DNA of 64,000 nucleotides, taken from contig DXBX01000033.1 in NCBI GenBank assembly GCA_019116285.1, positions 1 through 64,000 of the forward strand. Direction: 5' to 3'. Of this stretch, positions 1 through 10,597 are shown one piece after another; within the stretch, counting starts at the first letter, position 1; each line of letters begins with the position of its first letter. The notes under the pieces are model-generated. The model saw nothing but the letters and a program-made list of their open reading frames with translations. It searched no databases and was not told the DNA's origin. The translations under genes and the position numbers were made by a program. This stretch comes from Candidatus Bacteroides merdigallinarum. GTDB lineage: Bacteria > Bacteroidota > Bacteroidia > Bacteroidales > Bacteroidaceae.

Positions 1-104
1 AAGCCGATGTAAGCAGTCACTTGTTCCTTGGCCAGCAACTCTTCCGTGCCGGGCATCATGTCGTGGAGCATGCCACGCCATCTTAATTCTTCTACAAAAT
101 TCAT
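1..104 (-). CDS. tyrS: Tyrosyl-tRNA synthetase, N-terminal fragment (gene runs off window start)
   Basis: Reverse strand encodes [35 protein letters not shown], typical TyrRS N-terminus. Confidence 0.85.
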   Translation of the reverse strand, partial: MNFVEELRWRGMLHDMMPGTEELLAKEQVTAYIG

Positions 105-191
105 CGAATGAGTATCTGTTTATTGGTTTAATTGTTTATTGGCGCAAAAGTACGACACTTTCTCTGAAGAAGCAACCTTCGCGGAGGGAAT

Positions 192-827
192 TTAATGAAA
201 GAAAACGGATTGCACGTTGATACGGACAACTTCACACAGGTTTATGCAGGAGATTTGGCGTGCAACGGCCACCCGTTCATAAACTTCCGCAACAGACGTC
301 GGGCTTTCATCCGTCTCGATAAAAAAACGGGATAAAGGCACTGCCCGCAAGGCCTCTTCCTGAAACTTCACACCGAAGGAGAGGTAGAAACCGTGGCGTA
401 GCAATTCGCCGGCCAACTGCGCCTTCCCACGGAATCCGTGAATTATCCAAGGCACCTGCGGCGCCAGTCGCTTCCGTAAACGCAGCAAGCCGTCCGTAGC
501 CTTTACCAGATGAATAATCAACGGCTTGCCAACCTCCTCGGCCATTTCTGCCTGCCGCACAAAGACAGCCTCCTGCATCTCCATGGGCACCTGCACCAGC
601 TTGTCAAGCCCTGCCTCGCCTATAGCCAACGTCTGCGGATGATTTGCTGCCTCCCGCAGATTTTCCCAATCCTCCTGCCTCACCTCGCCTTGTTGCAAAG
701 CCCAAGGATGCACCCCTACCGAATACCATTGCCCCGGACAAGGCACGAAGTCGGCGGGCGAACGATTGACTATACGGAAACCGTCTCCACCCGGATGGTG
801 TGTATGGATATCAAAATAATCGGCCAT
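192..827 (-). CDS. TatD family hydrolase
   Basis: MADYFDIHTHHPGG...IGEAGLDK...IIHGFRGK...FFIETDESP metal-dependent hydrolase motifs; start trimmed from the longer ORF (192..959) because it overlaps yidD. Confidence 0.85.
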   Translation of the reverse strand: MADYFDIHTHHPGGDGFRIVNRSPADFVPCPGQWYSVGVHPWALQQGEVRQEDWENLREAANHPQTLAIGEAGLDKLVQVPMEMQEAVFVRQAEMAEEVGKPLIIHLVKATDGLLRLRKRLAPQVPWIIHGFRGKAQLAGELLRHGFYLSFGVKFQEEALRAVPLSRFFIETDESPTSVAEVYERVAVARQISCINLCEVVRINVQSVFFH

Positions 828-846
828 AGAAGGAATGGAAGGTATA

Positions 847-1077
847 TCAAGGCACCGGGTCATACCCCGAACCTCCCCACGGATGACAACGCAACAGACG
901 CCGTACAGCCAGGTAGAGCCCTTTGAAAGGTCCATGCTTGCGGATAGCCTCCACGGCATATTGCGAACAAGTGGGAGTAAACCGACATGAAGCCGGCGTG
1001 AAAGGGGAGATACACTTCTGGTAAAAATAGATGGGAAGCAGCAGGACGGTTGAAAAAGCTTTCAGCAACCAGCTCAT
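847..1077 (-). CDS. yidD: Membrane protein insertion efficiency factor YidD
   Basis: 76 aa, [35 protein letters not shown] signature; next to rnpA. Confidence 0.95.
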   Translation of the reverse strand: MSWLLKAFSTVLLLPIYFYQKCISPFTPASCRFTPTCSQYAVEAIRKHGPFKGLYLAVRRLLRCHPWGGSGYDPVP

Positions 1078-1499
1078 TCTTTTGCGCCTCCTGCCTCTTT
1101 GCGCACTTTTGACATCGACAATGTTTCGCCTATCCGTTGCAAGGCCGTCCGCATGCGTTCGACGATGATTTCAGAATCGGCCACCCGGTCGGACAGATAG
1201 ATAAAAGCAATAGCGACGCGGCAACCCGCCTGCTCCACTATCTCCAGCAACGGTTGCTTGTTCAAACGATAAGCCTCGCGCACGCGGCGCTTCACGCGGT
1301 TGCGCTTCACCGCCCTCTTGAAGCGGCGCTTCGACACGCTGACCAGGATGGAAACGGGCGCATCCAACTCATCTACAGGCAGCCAAACTACCCGTAAAGG
1401 AAATAGAGAAAATGAGCGGGAGCCTCCCGCAAACATTTTCTCTATCACTTTTTTCCTGTTCAGCCGTTCGGCTTTATGCAGCGTATTTATCATCAACAA
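1074..1499 (-). CDS. rnpA: Ribonuclease P protein component
   Basis: [22 protein letters not shown] signature. Confidence 0.93.
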   Translation of the reverse strand: MLMINTLHKAERLNRKKVIEKMFAGGSRSFSLFPLRVVWLPVDELDAPVSILVSVSKRRFKRAVKRNRVKRRVREAYRLNKQPLLEIVEQAGCRVAIAFIYLSDRVADSEIIVERMRTALQRIGETLSMSKVRKEAGGAKE

Positions 1500-1526
1500 A
1501 ATATTCCGCAGGACAAAGCCGGGAAG

Positions 1527-2279
1527 TTACTTTTCTTTGTTATTTTCCCGGATAAACATATCAAGCGCAGCCGTCATCGAAGGAGCCTGCACGCTGGGAG
1601 CCTCCAAATCCAAGCGCAAACCGGCATCGCGTACTGCTTGTGCCGTGGTGCTGCCAAAGGTGCCTATCTTGATATCCTTCTGCTCGAAGTTGGGGAAATT
1701 CTTCTTCAATGAGCTGACGCCGGCAGGGCTAAAGAACACCAGCATATCATAGTCGAACTCCTCGCCCGGCTTGAAATCATTGCTCACCGTGCGGTACATC
1801 ACCACCTCGGTATGTTGGATTTTATTCTTGTCCAGCAAGTTCTTGATGTCATCGTTATGCACATCCGACATCGGCACGAGATACTTCTCATTCTTATGCT
1901 TAACAATAGCCGGCAACAAATCATCAAACTTGCCCGTATTACCGAAGAATATCTTCCGCTTGCGGTACTGTACATACTTCTGGATATAAAGAGCAATAGC
2001 TTCCGTCACACAGAAATACTTCATCGTTTCGGGGATGGTCACACGCAACTCCGTACAAAGATTGAAAAAGTGGTCGATGGCATGGCGCGATGTGAAGACA
2101 ACAGCTGTATGGTCAAGAATAGAAACCTTTTGTTGTCTGAACTCTTTGGCCGTCAGGCTCTCCACTTTAATAAACGGGCGAAAATCTATTTTCACACCGT
2201 ACTTCTCAGCAATGTCGTAGTAAGGCGACTTCTCGGAAGTCGGCTTCGGCTGCGACACAAGTACTTTTCTGATCTTCAA
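1527..2279 (-). CDS. hemD: Uroporphyrinogen-III synthase
   Basis: HemD-like fold sequence (VLVSQPKP...FTSRHAIDHFF...FFSPAGVSSLKKNFP...FGSTTAQAVRDAGL). Confidence 0.85.
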   Translation of the reverse strand: MKIRKVLVSQPKPTSEKSPYYDIAEKYGVKIDFRPFIKVESLTAKEFRQQKVSILDHTAVVFTSRHAIDHFFNLCTELRVTIPETMKYFCVTEAIALYIQKYVQYRKRKIFFGNTGKFDDLLPAIVKHKNEKYLVPMSDVHNDDIKNLLDKNKIQHTEVVMYRTVSNDFKPGEEFDYDMLVFFSPAGVSSLKKNFPNFEQKDIKIGTFGSTTAQAVRDAGLRLDLEAPSVQAPSMTAALDMFIRENNKEK

Positions 2280-2283
2280 TGTC

Positions 2284-3018
2284 CTAATAATTTATTGTCC
2301 AGTAATCATTCAACAGCACCAACCCTCGATACAACATGAGGCAAGGGATGATTTCCACGGCGCAAAAGTACAAAATTAAAAAGAGACTGCCATACAAATT
2401 GCTGCAAAAAAGCTTTAACCACTTATAGAACGCCAGTATTTTAAGGAAAAGGAACAATACGATGCCTACTATTACCATTATTTCAAACTCTGAGTTGAAG
2501 TAGACAATAAACAATATGGACAGAAAAAGAGCAAATCCGAGGTAATAAAGAAGGGTAGAATAGGCCTCCATCCAACGTCCGGTAGTCTCCCTGTCAAGAA
2601 ATATCCAACCCAAGAAGAAATAAAGCATCCACTTCAAGAAAACATAGCCGCCACAAATCCCGGCATAAACGCCTACCAACTTCCACGTAGGCTGGGCACC
2701 CAGCAACGCAGGCTGCGACGTGCCGAAACAGATAAACAAATAGAGGCCAATCAGTACGCATGTCTGCCCCACCAGCAACAACAAGTGGCGCATATCACCA
2801 CCCGTTGAATCTGAGAAAATACTGGCGCGCTCGCGATGGAGCAAGAAATCATGCCCCAGCTGAAGCAGGTAATTACGACTGCGCGACAAGACATATGCTG
2901 ACAAGAAAAAGCATCCCAGCAACAAGATCGTCACCACCTCATCCATACGAAAAGTATAAGGTATGGGGATTCGCTCTCCGGCCCAAGCCGCTACAGTTGC
3001 CAGCAGAATATTCGTCAT
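2284..3018 (-). CDS. DUF4271-like multi-pass membrane protein
   Basis: Hydrophobic 244 aa protein in the conserved Bacteroidales hemD neighbourhood. Confidence 0.7.
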   Translation of the reverse strand: MTNILLATVAAWAGERIPIPYTFRMDEVVTILLLGCFFLSAYVLSRSRNYLLQLGHDFLLHRERASIFSDSTGGDMRHLLLLVGQTCVLIGLYLFICFGTSQPALLGAQPTWKLVGVYAGICGGYVFLKWMLYFFLGWIFLDRETTGRWMEAYSTLLYYLGFALFLSILFIVYFNSEFEIMVIVGIVLFLFLKILAFYKWLKLFCSNLYGSLFLILYFCAVEIIPCLMLYRGLVLLNDYWTINY

Positions 3019-3593
3019 AAGGCAGCAAATTTACGGATAGAGGCATCCCAACGGGGAAGACTGCCCGCCAGATCGACCGCTTCCTGCGACGAGCGCGCCA
3101 CCTGCCAAAGACCGGCATGACGCACACCCATGAAATGTTCGCCGATGGCCCGGTCGAACATCTCCAGCAGAGGATCGTAGTAACCGCGTATGTTCAGAAT
3201 CACGATGGGATTCAAGTAGAGTCCCAATTGCTTCCAGGTGATTGCTTCGAGCAACTCCTCCAACGTACCACAACCACCGGGCAGGGCGATGACAGCATCG
3301 GCCAGACGCAGCATTGTCCGCTTGCGCTCATGCATATCCTCTGTTATAATCAACTCACTCAGCCCCGTATGATGCCACCCTTGCTCCACCATAAAGCGGG
3401 GGATGACACCCGTCACCCGACCACCTGCAGCCAAAGCGGCATCGCTCACGGCACCCATAAGACCCATGTTACCTGCCCCGTTCACCACACGGATGCCGCG
3501 GCTGCCCAGGAGGGTACCCAGGCTGCGCGCGGCGTCCATATAGGCCGGGTCTATCTTGGTGCTTGACGCACAGTAGACACAAACGGTTTTCAT
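3015..3593 (-). CDS. LOG family (TIGR00730-type Rossmann fold) protein
   Basis: [22 protein letters not shown] and [22 protein letters not shown] motifs; start trimmed to [11 protein letters not shown]. Confidence 0.9.
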   Translation of the reverse strand: MKTVCVYCASSTKIDPAYMDAARSLGTLLGSRGIRVVNGAGNMGLMGAVSDAALAAGGRVTGVIPRFMVEQGWHHTGLSELIITEDMHERKRTMLRLADAVIALPGGCGTLEELLEAITWKQLGLYLNPIVILNIRGYYDPLLEMFDRAIGEHFMGVRHAGLWQVARSSQEAVDLAGSLPRWDASIRKFAAL

Positions 3594-4885
3594 TTCAGTC
3601 CGAAGGCTTCTTTTACCTTGTCTACATAATCCAGCTTCTCCCACGTGAAGAGCTCTACCTCTACGTCCTTATTGCCCTCGTAGCGGCTGCGGAAATGCTT
3701 CACCACGGTCTTCGGCTCGCGGCCCATATGGCCGTAGGCCGCCGTTTCCTGATAGATGGGATTGCGCAATTTCAGACGGTCCTCGATAGCCTTGGGGCGG
3801 AGGTCGAACAGCTGGTCAATCTTCTGGGCTATCTCGCCATCAGTCAGATTCACATGGCTGCGACCGTAGGTGTTGACGTAGATATTGATGGGGCGTGCCA
3901 CGCCGATGGCATAGCTGACCTGCACCAACATCTCGTCGGCCACGCCGGCAGCTACCAGGTTCTTGGCGATGTGACGGGCGGCGTATGCGGCGCTGCGGTC
4001 CACCTTCGAGGGGTCCTTGCCGGAGAAAGCACCGCCTCCGTGGGCACCCTTGCCGCCGTAAGTATCAACGATGATCTTACGTCCTGTCAAGCCCGTGTCT
4101 CCGTGAGGACCGCCGATGACGAACTTGCCCGTGGGGTTGACGAAGTACTTGATCTGGTCGTTGAACAAGGCCAGCACCTTCGGTGCATGGATGGAGGCGA
4201 TGACGCGGGGCATCAGCGTATGGATGACGTCACGACGGATGACGGCCAGCATCTCCTCGTCGGCCTTCAGCTGGGCCTCGGGCGTGTCGTTGGCAGGCTG
4301 GATGAACTCGTCGTGCTGGGTGGAGACCACAATGGTATCGATACGCACGGGTGTGCCGTTGTCATCATATTCAATGGTCACCTGGCTCTTCGAGTCGGGA
4401 CGCAGGTAGGTCATCTCCTTGCCCTCGCGACGGATGTCGGCCAACACCTGGAGAATGCGGTGAGCCAGGTCGAGGGACAGGGGCATGTAGTTTTCTGTCT
4501 CGTTGGTGGCGTAGCCGAACATCATGCCTTGGTCTCCCGCGCCTTGATCCATGGGGTCTTGGCGCTCCACGCCGCGGTTGATGTCGGGACTTTGCTCATG
4601 GATGGCGCTCAAGACGCCGCACGAGTTACTCTCGAACATGTACTCGCCCTTGGTATAACCAATCTTCTTGATGACTTCGCGGGCAATGAGCGGCATGTCC
4701 ACGTAGGCTTTGGTTTTCACTTCACCGGCCAGCACTACCTGTCCGGTAGTCACCAGCGTTTCGCAAGCTACTTTAGAACTGGGGTCGTAGGCCAGCAGTT
4801 TGTCAAGCACAGCGTCCGATATTTGATCGGCCACTTTGTCGGGGTGTCCTTCAGACACCGATTCGGATGTGAATAAGTATCCCAT
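3590..4885 (-). CDS. metK: S-adenosylmethionine synthetase
   Basis: [50 protein letters not shown]. Confidence 0.98.
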   Translation of the reverse strand: MGYLFTSESVSEGHPDKVADQISDAVLDKLLAYDPSSKVACETLVTTGQVVLAGEVKTKAYVDMPLIAREVIKKIGYTKGEYMFESNSCGVLSAIHEQSPDINRGVERQDPMDQGAGDQGMMFGYATNETENYMPLSLDLAHRILQVLADIRREGKEMTYLRPDSKSQVTIEYDDNGTPVRIDTIVVSTQHDEFIQPANDTPEAQLKADEEMLAVIRRDVIHTLMPRVIASIHAPKVLALFNDQIKYFVNPTGKFVIGGPHGDTGLTGRKIIVDTYGGKGAHGGGAFSGKDPSKVDRSAAYAARHIAKNLVAAGVADEMLVQVSYAIGVARPINIYVNTYGRSHVNLTDGEIAQKIDQLFDLRPKAIEDRLKLRNPIYQETAAYGHMGREPKTVVKHFRSRYEGNKDVEVELFTWEKLDYVDKVKEAFGLK

Positions 4886-4989
4886 TTCTTGAATGAAAAA
4901 TTAAGAATTAAAAAATCTGGAACAAGGAGCAGAAGAGGGAGTAGATGGCCACCCGTCCTTTACAGGCTTGGGCACTTATGGTCAGAAAA

Positions 4990-5045
4990 GGATGTGTTTT
5001 AGCATTTTTTTCTGTGGTTGCAAGCTACTCAAATCTTTCCACACG
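4990..5045 (-). promoter_or_regulatory. SAM-II-type riboswitch (pseudoknot aptamer) in the metK leader
   Basis: Minus strand CGTGTGGAAAGATTTGAGTAGCTTGCAACCACAGAAAAAAATGCTAAAACACATCC: P1 TGTGG/CCACA, conserved GATTT...TTGCAA loop, AAAAATGCTAAAA 3' segment, TAGC/GCTA pseudoknot pairing; immediately downstream of a -7-like TATCTTTGC. Confidence 0.78.
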
Positions 5046-5057
5046 CTGTTTTCGGGC

Positions 5058-5066
5058 GCAAAGATA
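5058..5066 (-). promoter_or_regulatory. Bacteroides-type -7 element (TATCTTTGC) for the metK leader
   Basis: Reverse complement of gcaaagata; matches TAnnTTTG. Confidence 0.5.
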
Positions 5067-5193
5067 GGAAGTTTCGGCCGGATTGCCACCAAGAATTACA
5101 GAGATTAACACAATAAAAATCCCCCCAAAGGTATAGATTTCCCCGTTCAATCTTTATCTTTGCCACAAAATCACTCTTAATCCATAAAAGACC

Positions 5194-6114
5194 ATGAAGG
5201 AAATGCCTTGCGAAATGCTGCCACTGGCAGTGGAAACCGAGCTAAGCCGAGACTGGACACTATTGTGCGACAAATACTGGAAGTTCAAGAACAATGCCAT
5301 GACCCTTTGTATGAATGCACGCGAATTTCCTACGTCTCGACAAATCAAGTTTGTCTCGTCACGCTCCGGACTGGAATGGAATATAATATGCACTTGGCCC
5401 GAACGAAAAAACCGGTCGGGCTTCTACACATTCTATACCCCCTATACCAATCCGAAAGGAAAGAAAGGCTGCTACTGCCTCAGCGAAGGCGACTGCGAGA
5501 AACTGACCCCGCACTTTCTGGACCGGGTGCGCACCCGCTACCTGCACCCACTCGGCATTTTCCCGAAGACCTTAGACGAAACGATGGAAGCCTATTGCCG
5601 CTACCTGACCAACGGAGAGAATTTCATGTTCATCTCCCACAACACGGGAGCCAAATATATAGTACTAAACCATGGCATTGCCATCATTGACGTGGCCGGC
5701 AACGGATTGGTCACCTACATTACCTTCGTCACCTTCGACATGCTACTCAGTTTCCAGACGCCCTACAAACGGGTCGTGGAACGCATGTATGAATTGTACG
5801 AAGCCAACCACCGCCGCTGGGATTTGGAGCGTTTTGAACGTATCATCAACGAAGAAGGCCTCACGGTCGATGGAGAACCGATGCAACAAATCAAGACCAA
5901 ACCCCGTCGGAAATTCACCGATCCACCCCAAAGCAAGAGCTTAATACAAGGCATACATGACCGGAATTACCAAAAAAACATGGAGCAAATCAACGAAAAT
6001 ATAGCCGAACTATGGGCTCCTGCCAGCCAACGTCCGGGTACGACCTCCTGGATTGCACCTGACGAAATAGCCAAAGGTGTGGAAGAACTATTAAAACAAC
6101 GGAGCAAGAAATAA
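5194..6114 (+). CDS. Hypothetical protein
   Basis: 306 aa ORF with good start context; -7-like TATCTTTGC at 5155-5163; no recognised family. Confidence 0.75.
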   Translation: MKEMPCEMLPLAVETELSRDWTLLCDKYWKFKNNAMTLCMNAREFPTSRQIKFVSSRSGLEWNIICTWPERKNRSGFYTFYTPYTNPKGKKGCYCLSEGDCEKLTPHFLDRVRTRYLHPLGIFPKTLDETMEAYCRYLTNGENFMFISHNTGAKYIVLNHGIAIIDVAGNGLVTYITFVTFDMLLSFQTPYKRVVERMYELYEANHRRWDLERFERIINEEGLTVDGEPMQQIKTKPRRKFTDPPQSKSLIQGIHDRNYQKNMEQINENIAELWAPASQRPGTTSWIAPDEIAKGVEELLKQRSKK

Positions 6115-6119
6115 TCTTC

Positions 6120-6569
6120 TCAACCTTGCCGGATCAACTGCACCACCTCGGGCGCAATCTCAGCCAGCGGCTTCAGGACAAAGTCGCGCAAATGCATCAG
6201 CGGATGGGGCAAAGTGAGTTGCGGCGTGTCCACCCGGACAGACCGGCCGGAGTCATCCTGGCAGAGCAGCAGGTCAATGTCTATCACCCGGTCGGCATAC
6301 ACACCGGCCACGGACTTGTGACTGCGCCCCATGACGCGCTCGATCTCTTGCGTCCGCTCCAAGACCTCCAAAGGAAGCAAGGATGTGTGCAACTCGGCCG
6401 CCGCATTGAGGAAAGCATTATCTGATGTGAAGCCCCAAGGCTCCGTAGCATAAAAAGCGGACAGGGAAGTCACCTTCCCTACCCGCTCTTCCAACAGACG
6501 GACCGCCGTGCGCAGGTTCTTCTCCCGGTCGCCGAGGTTCGTCCCAAGACCTATATAATATCTCATCAT
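6120..6569 (-). CDS. folK: 2-amino-4-hydroxy-6-hydroxymethyldihydropteridine diphosphokinase
   Basis: [40 protein letters not shown]. Confidence 0.96.
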   Translation of the reverse strand: MMRYYIGLGTNLGDREKNLRTAVRLLEERVGKVTSLSAFYATEPWGFTSDNAFLNAAAELHTSLLPLEVLERTQEIERVMGRSHKSVAGVYADRVIDIDLLLCQDDSGRSVRVDTPQLTLPHPLMHLRDFVLKPLAEIAPEVVQLIRQG

Positions 6570-7624
6570 TTGTCCGTAATGAGCATCGCGTCGCCATACG
6601 TGCCGAAGCGGTATCCCTCCTTCAAGGCCACATCGTAAGCGTTCATCACCTCGTCATAACCGCCAAAGGCCGCCACAATCATCAGCAACGTGGACAGCGG
6701 CATCTGGAAGTTGGCCACCATGGCATTGGCCACGGTGAAGTCATAGGGCGGGAAGATAAACTTGTTCGTCCAGCCGTCATAAGGTTTCAGATGCCCGTCG
6801 GTGCTGACGGTGCTCTCGATGGCACGCATCACCGTGGTACCCACGGCGCACACCTGACGGTTCTCGTCCTTGGCACGGTTGACAATGGAGACGGCCTTCT
6901 CGTCCACAATCATCTGCTCGGAGTCGGTCTTGTGCTTCGTCAGGTCCTCCACGTCTATTTCGCGGAAGTTGCCCAGGCCGGCGTGCAGGGTGATGAAGGC
7001 GAAGTTGATTCCCTTTATCTCCAGTCGTTTCAGCAGCTCGCGGCTGAAGTGCAGGTTGGCCGTAGGTGCCGTGACAGCGCCTTCGTGACGGGCAAAGATG
7101 GACTGGAAGCGTTCGGCATCCTCCGGCTCGACAGGGCGGTTGATGATGCTGTGGGGCAGCGGCGTCTCGCCCAGGGCATAGAGTGCCTTCTTGAACTCGT
7201 CGTGCGGACCGTCGTAGAGGAAACGCAGGGTGCGACCGCGGGACGTGGTGTTGTCTATCACTTCGGCCACCATCGAGTCGTCCTCACCGAAATAGAGCTT
7301 GTTGCCGATGCGGATCTTGCGGGCGGGGTCTACCAACACGTCCCACAGACGCAACTCTTCATTCAGCTCACGCAACAGGAAGACCTCAATACGGGCGCCC
7401 GTTTTCTCCTTGTTGCCATAGAGGCGGGCGGGGAAAACCTTCGTGTCATTGAAGATAAAGACGTCCCGGTCGTCGAAGTACTCCAGGATGTCTTTGAAGA
7501 CGCGGTGCTCGATCTCGCCTGTCTTGCGGTGGAGCACCATCAGGCGCGACTCGTCCCTGTACTTCGTGGGGTGCAGGGCGATTTTCTCTTCAGGAAGCTT
7601 GAACTTGAATTGTGACAGTTTCAT
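6566..7624 (-). CDS. queA: S-adenosylmethionine:tRNA ribosyltransferase-isomerase
   Basis: [42 protein letters not shown]. Confidence 0.96.
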   Translation of the reverse strand: MKLSQFKFKLPEEKIALHPTKYRDESRLMVLHRKTGEIEHRVFKDILEYFDDRDVFIFNDTKVFPARLYGNKEKTGARIEVFLLRELNEELRLWDVLVDPARKIRIGNKLYFGEDDSMVAEVIDNTTSRGRTLRFLYDGPHDEFKKALYALGETPLPHSIINRPVEPEDAERFQSIFARHEGAVTAPTANLHFSRELLKRLEIKGINFAFITLHAGLGNFREIDVEDLTKHKTDSEQMIVDEKAVSIVNRAKDENRQVCAVGTTVMRAIESTVSTDGHLKPYDGWTNKFIFPPYDFTVANAMVANFQMPLSTLLMIVAAFGGYDEVMNAYDVALKEGYRFGTYGDAMLITDK

Positions 7625-7671
7625 AATCTTATAGTTGATAAATGATAAATGACAGTTAATAAGGACCCGGA

Positions 7672-8370
7672 TCATTCCTCCAGCGCATCCACCCACTCGC
7701 GAAAGGCCAGCGGGTCGAGGCAGTCCTCCACGCGGACGTTGCCCACGCGGGTGCGGCGCAAGGCCGTCAGGTGGGCACCGCTATGCAGCGCCTCGCCGAT
7801 GTCGCGCGCCAAGGCCCGGATATAAGTACCCTTGCTGCAGACTACGCGGATGGTAATCTCCGGCACCTCCAGCCGACAGTCCAGCAGCTCTATTTCGTCG
7901 ATGGCCAGGAGCTTGGGCCGGAGATTCACCTCCTCGCCCCGGCGGGCCAGGTCGTAAGCCCGCTCGCCATTCACCATACAGGCCGAGAAGGCAGGCGGCG
8001 TCTGCCAGATTTCGCCCGTGAACTTCGGCAAGGTCTCTTCCACCAGCTCGCGCGTGATGTGCGCCGTGGGATAGGTGGCGTCCACCTCGTGCTCCAGGTC
8101 ATAGCTGGGCGTGGTGGCTCCAAGACGCAGGGTAGCCACATACTCCTTGGTGTGGTGCTGGAACTCCTCGATGCGCTTCGTCGCCCGGCCCGTGCAGACA
8201 ATCATCACTCCTGTGGCCAATGGGTCCAACGTACCCGCATGACCTACCTTCAGCTTCTTCACGCCCAGATGCCGGCAGAGGTGGTAGCGCACGTGCCCCA
8301 CCACCTTGAACGACGTCCAGCCCAGCGGCTTGTCGAAATACAATACCTCGCCTTCCTTGAAGTCCATCAT
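7672..8370 (-). CDS. truB: tRNA pseudouridine(55) synthase
   Basis: [27 protein letters not shown]. Confidence 0.96.
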   Translation of the reverse strand: MMDFKEGEVLYFDKPLGWTSFKVVGHVRYHLCRHLGVKKLKVGHAGTLDPLATGVMIVCTGRATKRIEEFQHHTKEYVATLRLGATTPSYDLEHEVDATYPTAHITRELVEETLPKFTGEIWQTPPAFSACMVNGERAYDLARRGEEVNLRPKLLAIDEIELLDCRLEVPEITIRVVCSKGTYIRALARDIGEALHSGAHLTALRRTRVGNVRVEDCLDPLAFREWVDALEE

Positions 8371-9221
8371 GCCATTTCCAGTGTATGTCCCGTCAGCAGC
8401 AGGGCCAGGATGACCACACCCACAACGATGCGGTACCAGCCGAAAGCCTTGAAGCCGTACTTCGTGACGAAACTAATGAAAAACTTGATGGCCAGCATAG
8501 CCACCACGAAAGCCACTATATTGCCAACAAACAAGGCGGGCAGATTGTTTACGACAATCTCGGTACCGCCGTCCATAAATAGCTTCAACATCTTATACCC
8601 CATGGCGGCGAACATGGTCGGCACGGCCAGGAAGAACGAGAATTCGGCGGCGGCCTTGCGCGTCAGCTTCTGCGCCATGCCGCCCACGATGGTGGCCATG
8701 GAGCGCGACACGCCCGGTATCATCGAGATGCACTGGAACATACCTATCCAAAAAGCCCGTCGCTCCGTCAGGCGCGTCTGTTCGCTGCCCTTGTTGAATA
8801 TCCGGTCGCAGAACAACATGAACACGCCACCCAGAATGAGCATGACGGCCACCACGTAGACATTCTCCAGCATGGCATCGATGAAGTCGCTGCAAAGGAG
8901 GCCCAGCACCGCCGCCGGGATGAAAGCCACCAGCAGCTTCCAGTAGAAATCATACTTGTGCAGGAAACGCTTCAGCGGCCCGGCTCCTTCGGGCGCCGGC
9001 GTATGATTCAGGCGGAAGAAGCGCTTCCAATAGAGCACCACCACCGAAAGGATGGCGCCGAACTGTATGATAAACGTGAATGCCTTGACGAACTCCGTAC
9101 TCTCCACGCCCAAGACGTTCTGCGTGATAATCATGTGCCCCGTGGACGAGACGGGCAGGAATTCAGTCAGTCCCTCTACGATGGCAATGATGATGGTTTC
9201 CCAAATGGTTAAATCTCCCAT
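8367..9221 (-). CDS. uppP: Undecaprenyl-diphosphate phosphatase
   Basis: [31 protein letters not shown]. Confidence 0.96.
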   Translation of the reverse strand: MGDLTIWETIIIAIVEGLTEFLPVSSTGHMIITQNVLGVESTEFVKAFTFIIQFGAILSVVVLYWKRFFRLNHTPAPEGAGPLKRFLHKYDFYWKLLVAFIPAAVLGLLCSDFIDAMLENVYVVAVMLILGGVFMLFCDRIFNKGSEQTRLTERRAFWIGMFQCISMIPGVSRSMATIVGGMAQKLTRKAAAEFSFFLAVPTMFAAMGYKMLKLFMDGGTEIVVNNLPALFVGNIVAFVVAMLAIKFFISFVTKYGFKAFGWYRIVVGVVILALLLTGHTLEMA

Positions 9222-9304
9222 GTGATTGCTTCTTTTAAATCTATGATAATCAATGTATAAAAATCAGGCTATCCACAAGAATGTCCGTCGGCTCCCGCGA
9301 GCAC

Positions 9305-9392
9305 GTACGTCCATACCGACGAGCGCGTACGCCGGTACCGACGAGCGCATTCGGCGAATACCGCGAACAGACTCGGCGATATTCCTGCGGAA
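9305..9392. repeat. Degenerate 22-bp tandem repeat (about 4 units)
   Basis: GTACGTCCATACCGACGAGCGC / GTACGCCGGTACCGACGAGCGC / ATTCGGCGAATACCGCGAACAG / ACTCGGCGATATTCCTGCGGAA. Confidence 0.7.
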
Positions 9393-9416
9393 AAACCTCC
9401 TATCCCGGCCAAAATC

Positions 9417-9701
9417 TCACGCCTCGCCGTCTTCCTTCCGGACATCGCGCGGCCTGCGCAGCACGGCATAAATGATGGAGACAAAGCCCAGCAGGCAAAT
9501 GACAGGCGCCACCCGGATGCGACGCACGCTGAAGATATCCGGCTCGAAATGAGTGGGCGACGACGAAGGACCCGTCATCAGCACGAAGCCCAGAATCACC
9601 ACGGCCATACCCACAGCCAGGAGGATGAAATTGGTCTTGTCGAAAGCAAATTTCTCTCTGTTCACTTTAGTAAGAGTTAATGGTTCATTATTAGGATTCA
9701 T
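9417..9701 (-). CDS. DUF3098-like small membrane protein
   Basis: Two TM segments; between ftsX and uppP as in other Bacteroidales. Confidence 0.75.
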   Translation of the reverse strand: MNPNNEPLTLTKVNREKFAFDKTNFILLAVGMAVVILGFVLMTGPSSSPTHFEPDIFSVRRIRVAPVICLLGFVSIIYAVLRRPRDVRKEDGEA

Positions 9702-9703
9702 AA

Positions 9704-10582
9704 TTACTTATACAACGCGTCCGACCGCATCTGCAGGTATCTGTTGATGGACATCCATGCGCAAAGGGTCGTTATCAGCACCCCGGCCACCAATACGGCC
9801 GCCGCCACCAGCCCCATCACCCGCGAGGTCACCACGGCCACCAGACCCGGTTCGGTGGTCACCAGCCAGCCGGCCAGCCCCCAGAGGATGGCATCGGCCA
9901 GCAATCCGGCAAACAAGCCTATCCAGAAGTTCCGACGAAGGAACGGCCGGCGGATAAAGCTCCACGACGCGCCCACCAGCTTCATGGTGTGTATCAGGAA
10001 ACGCTTGGCATAGATGGTCAGCTTGATGGTGTTGTTGATCAACGCAAAGGAAATCAGCAAAAGCAAGGCGGCCAGTCCCAGCAACAAGAGGCTGATGCGG
10101 CCGATATTCCGGTTAATAGAATCTATCAGCTCCTGCTGGTAGACCACGTCTTTGACAAGTGCTTCCTGTCCCAACTGCTCCTCTATCCGCGCAATGCTGT
10201 CCGTATTGGCGTAGGCAGAGCGCAGCCGGATCTCAATAGAGGCCCGTAGCGGATTATAGCCCGCAAACCGGCGCGGGTCCACCCCCATCTCGCGGACGTA
10301 CTCCTTCAGGGCATCCTCCTTCGAGATGTAGGTCAGTTCCTTCACGAAAGGCTGTTTCTCCAACGAGCGTTGCAAATGCTGGATGTCGCGCTGTGCCATC
10401 CCGTCATCCAGGATCAGGGAGAAATTGATATTCTCGCGCACATAGACCGACAGGTTGCGGGCTGTCAGCACAAAGAACAGCGCCATGCCCAGCAACAGCA
10501 GGACCAGCGTCGTGCTGATGGTGGCCGTCACAAACTGCATGTCGAACTTCGAAACTGCGTTATTCCCGTTATTCTTTCCCAT
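9704..10582 (-). CDS. ftsX: Cell division ABC transporter permease FtsX
   Basis: Four TM topology; VYVRENINFSLILDDGM; AKRFLIHTMKLVGASWSFIRRPF. Confidence 0.9.
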   Translation of the reverse strand: MGKNNGNNAVSKFDMQFVTATISTTLVLLLLGMALFFVLTARNLSVYVRENINFSLILDDGMAQRDIQHLQRSLEKQPFVKELTYISKEDALKEYVREMGVDPRRFAGYNPLRASIEIRLRSAYANTDSIARIEEQLGQEALVKDVVYQQELIDSINRNIGRISLLLLGLAALLLLISFALINNTIKLTIYAKRFLIHTMKLVGASWSFIRRPFLRRNFWIGLFAGLLADAILWGLAGWLVTTEPGLVAVVTSRVMGLVAAAVLVAGVLITTLCAWMSINRYLQMRSDALYK

Positions 10583-10597
10583 AGCTCCTGCCTTTCC

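Noticed and set aside
3563-4876. 437-aa plus-strand ORF opposite metK
   Set aside because: Antisense to a highly conserved gene; long reverse-strand ORFs arise from codon bias in this GC-moderate genome; product is low-complexity.
9281-9400. Considered as a CRISPR array
   Set aside because: Units are contiguous 22-bp tandem repeats with no spacers and no cas genes nearby.
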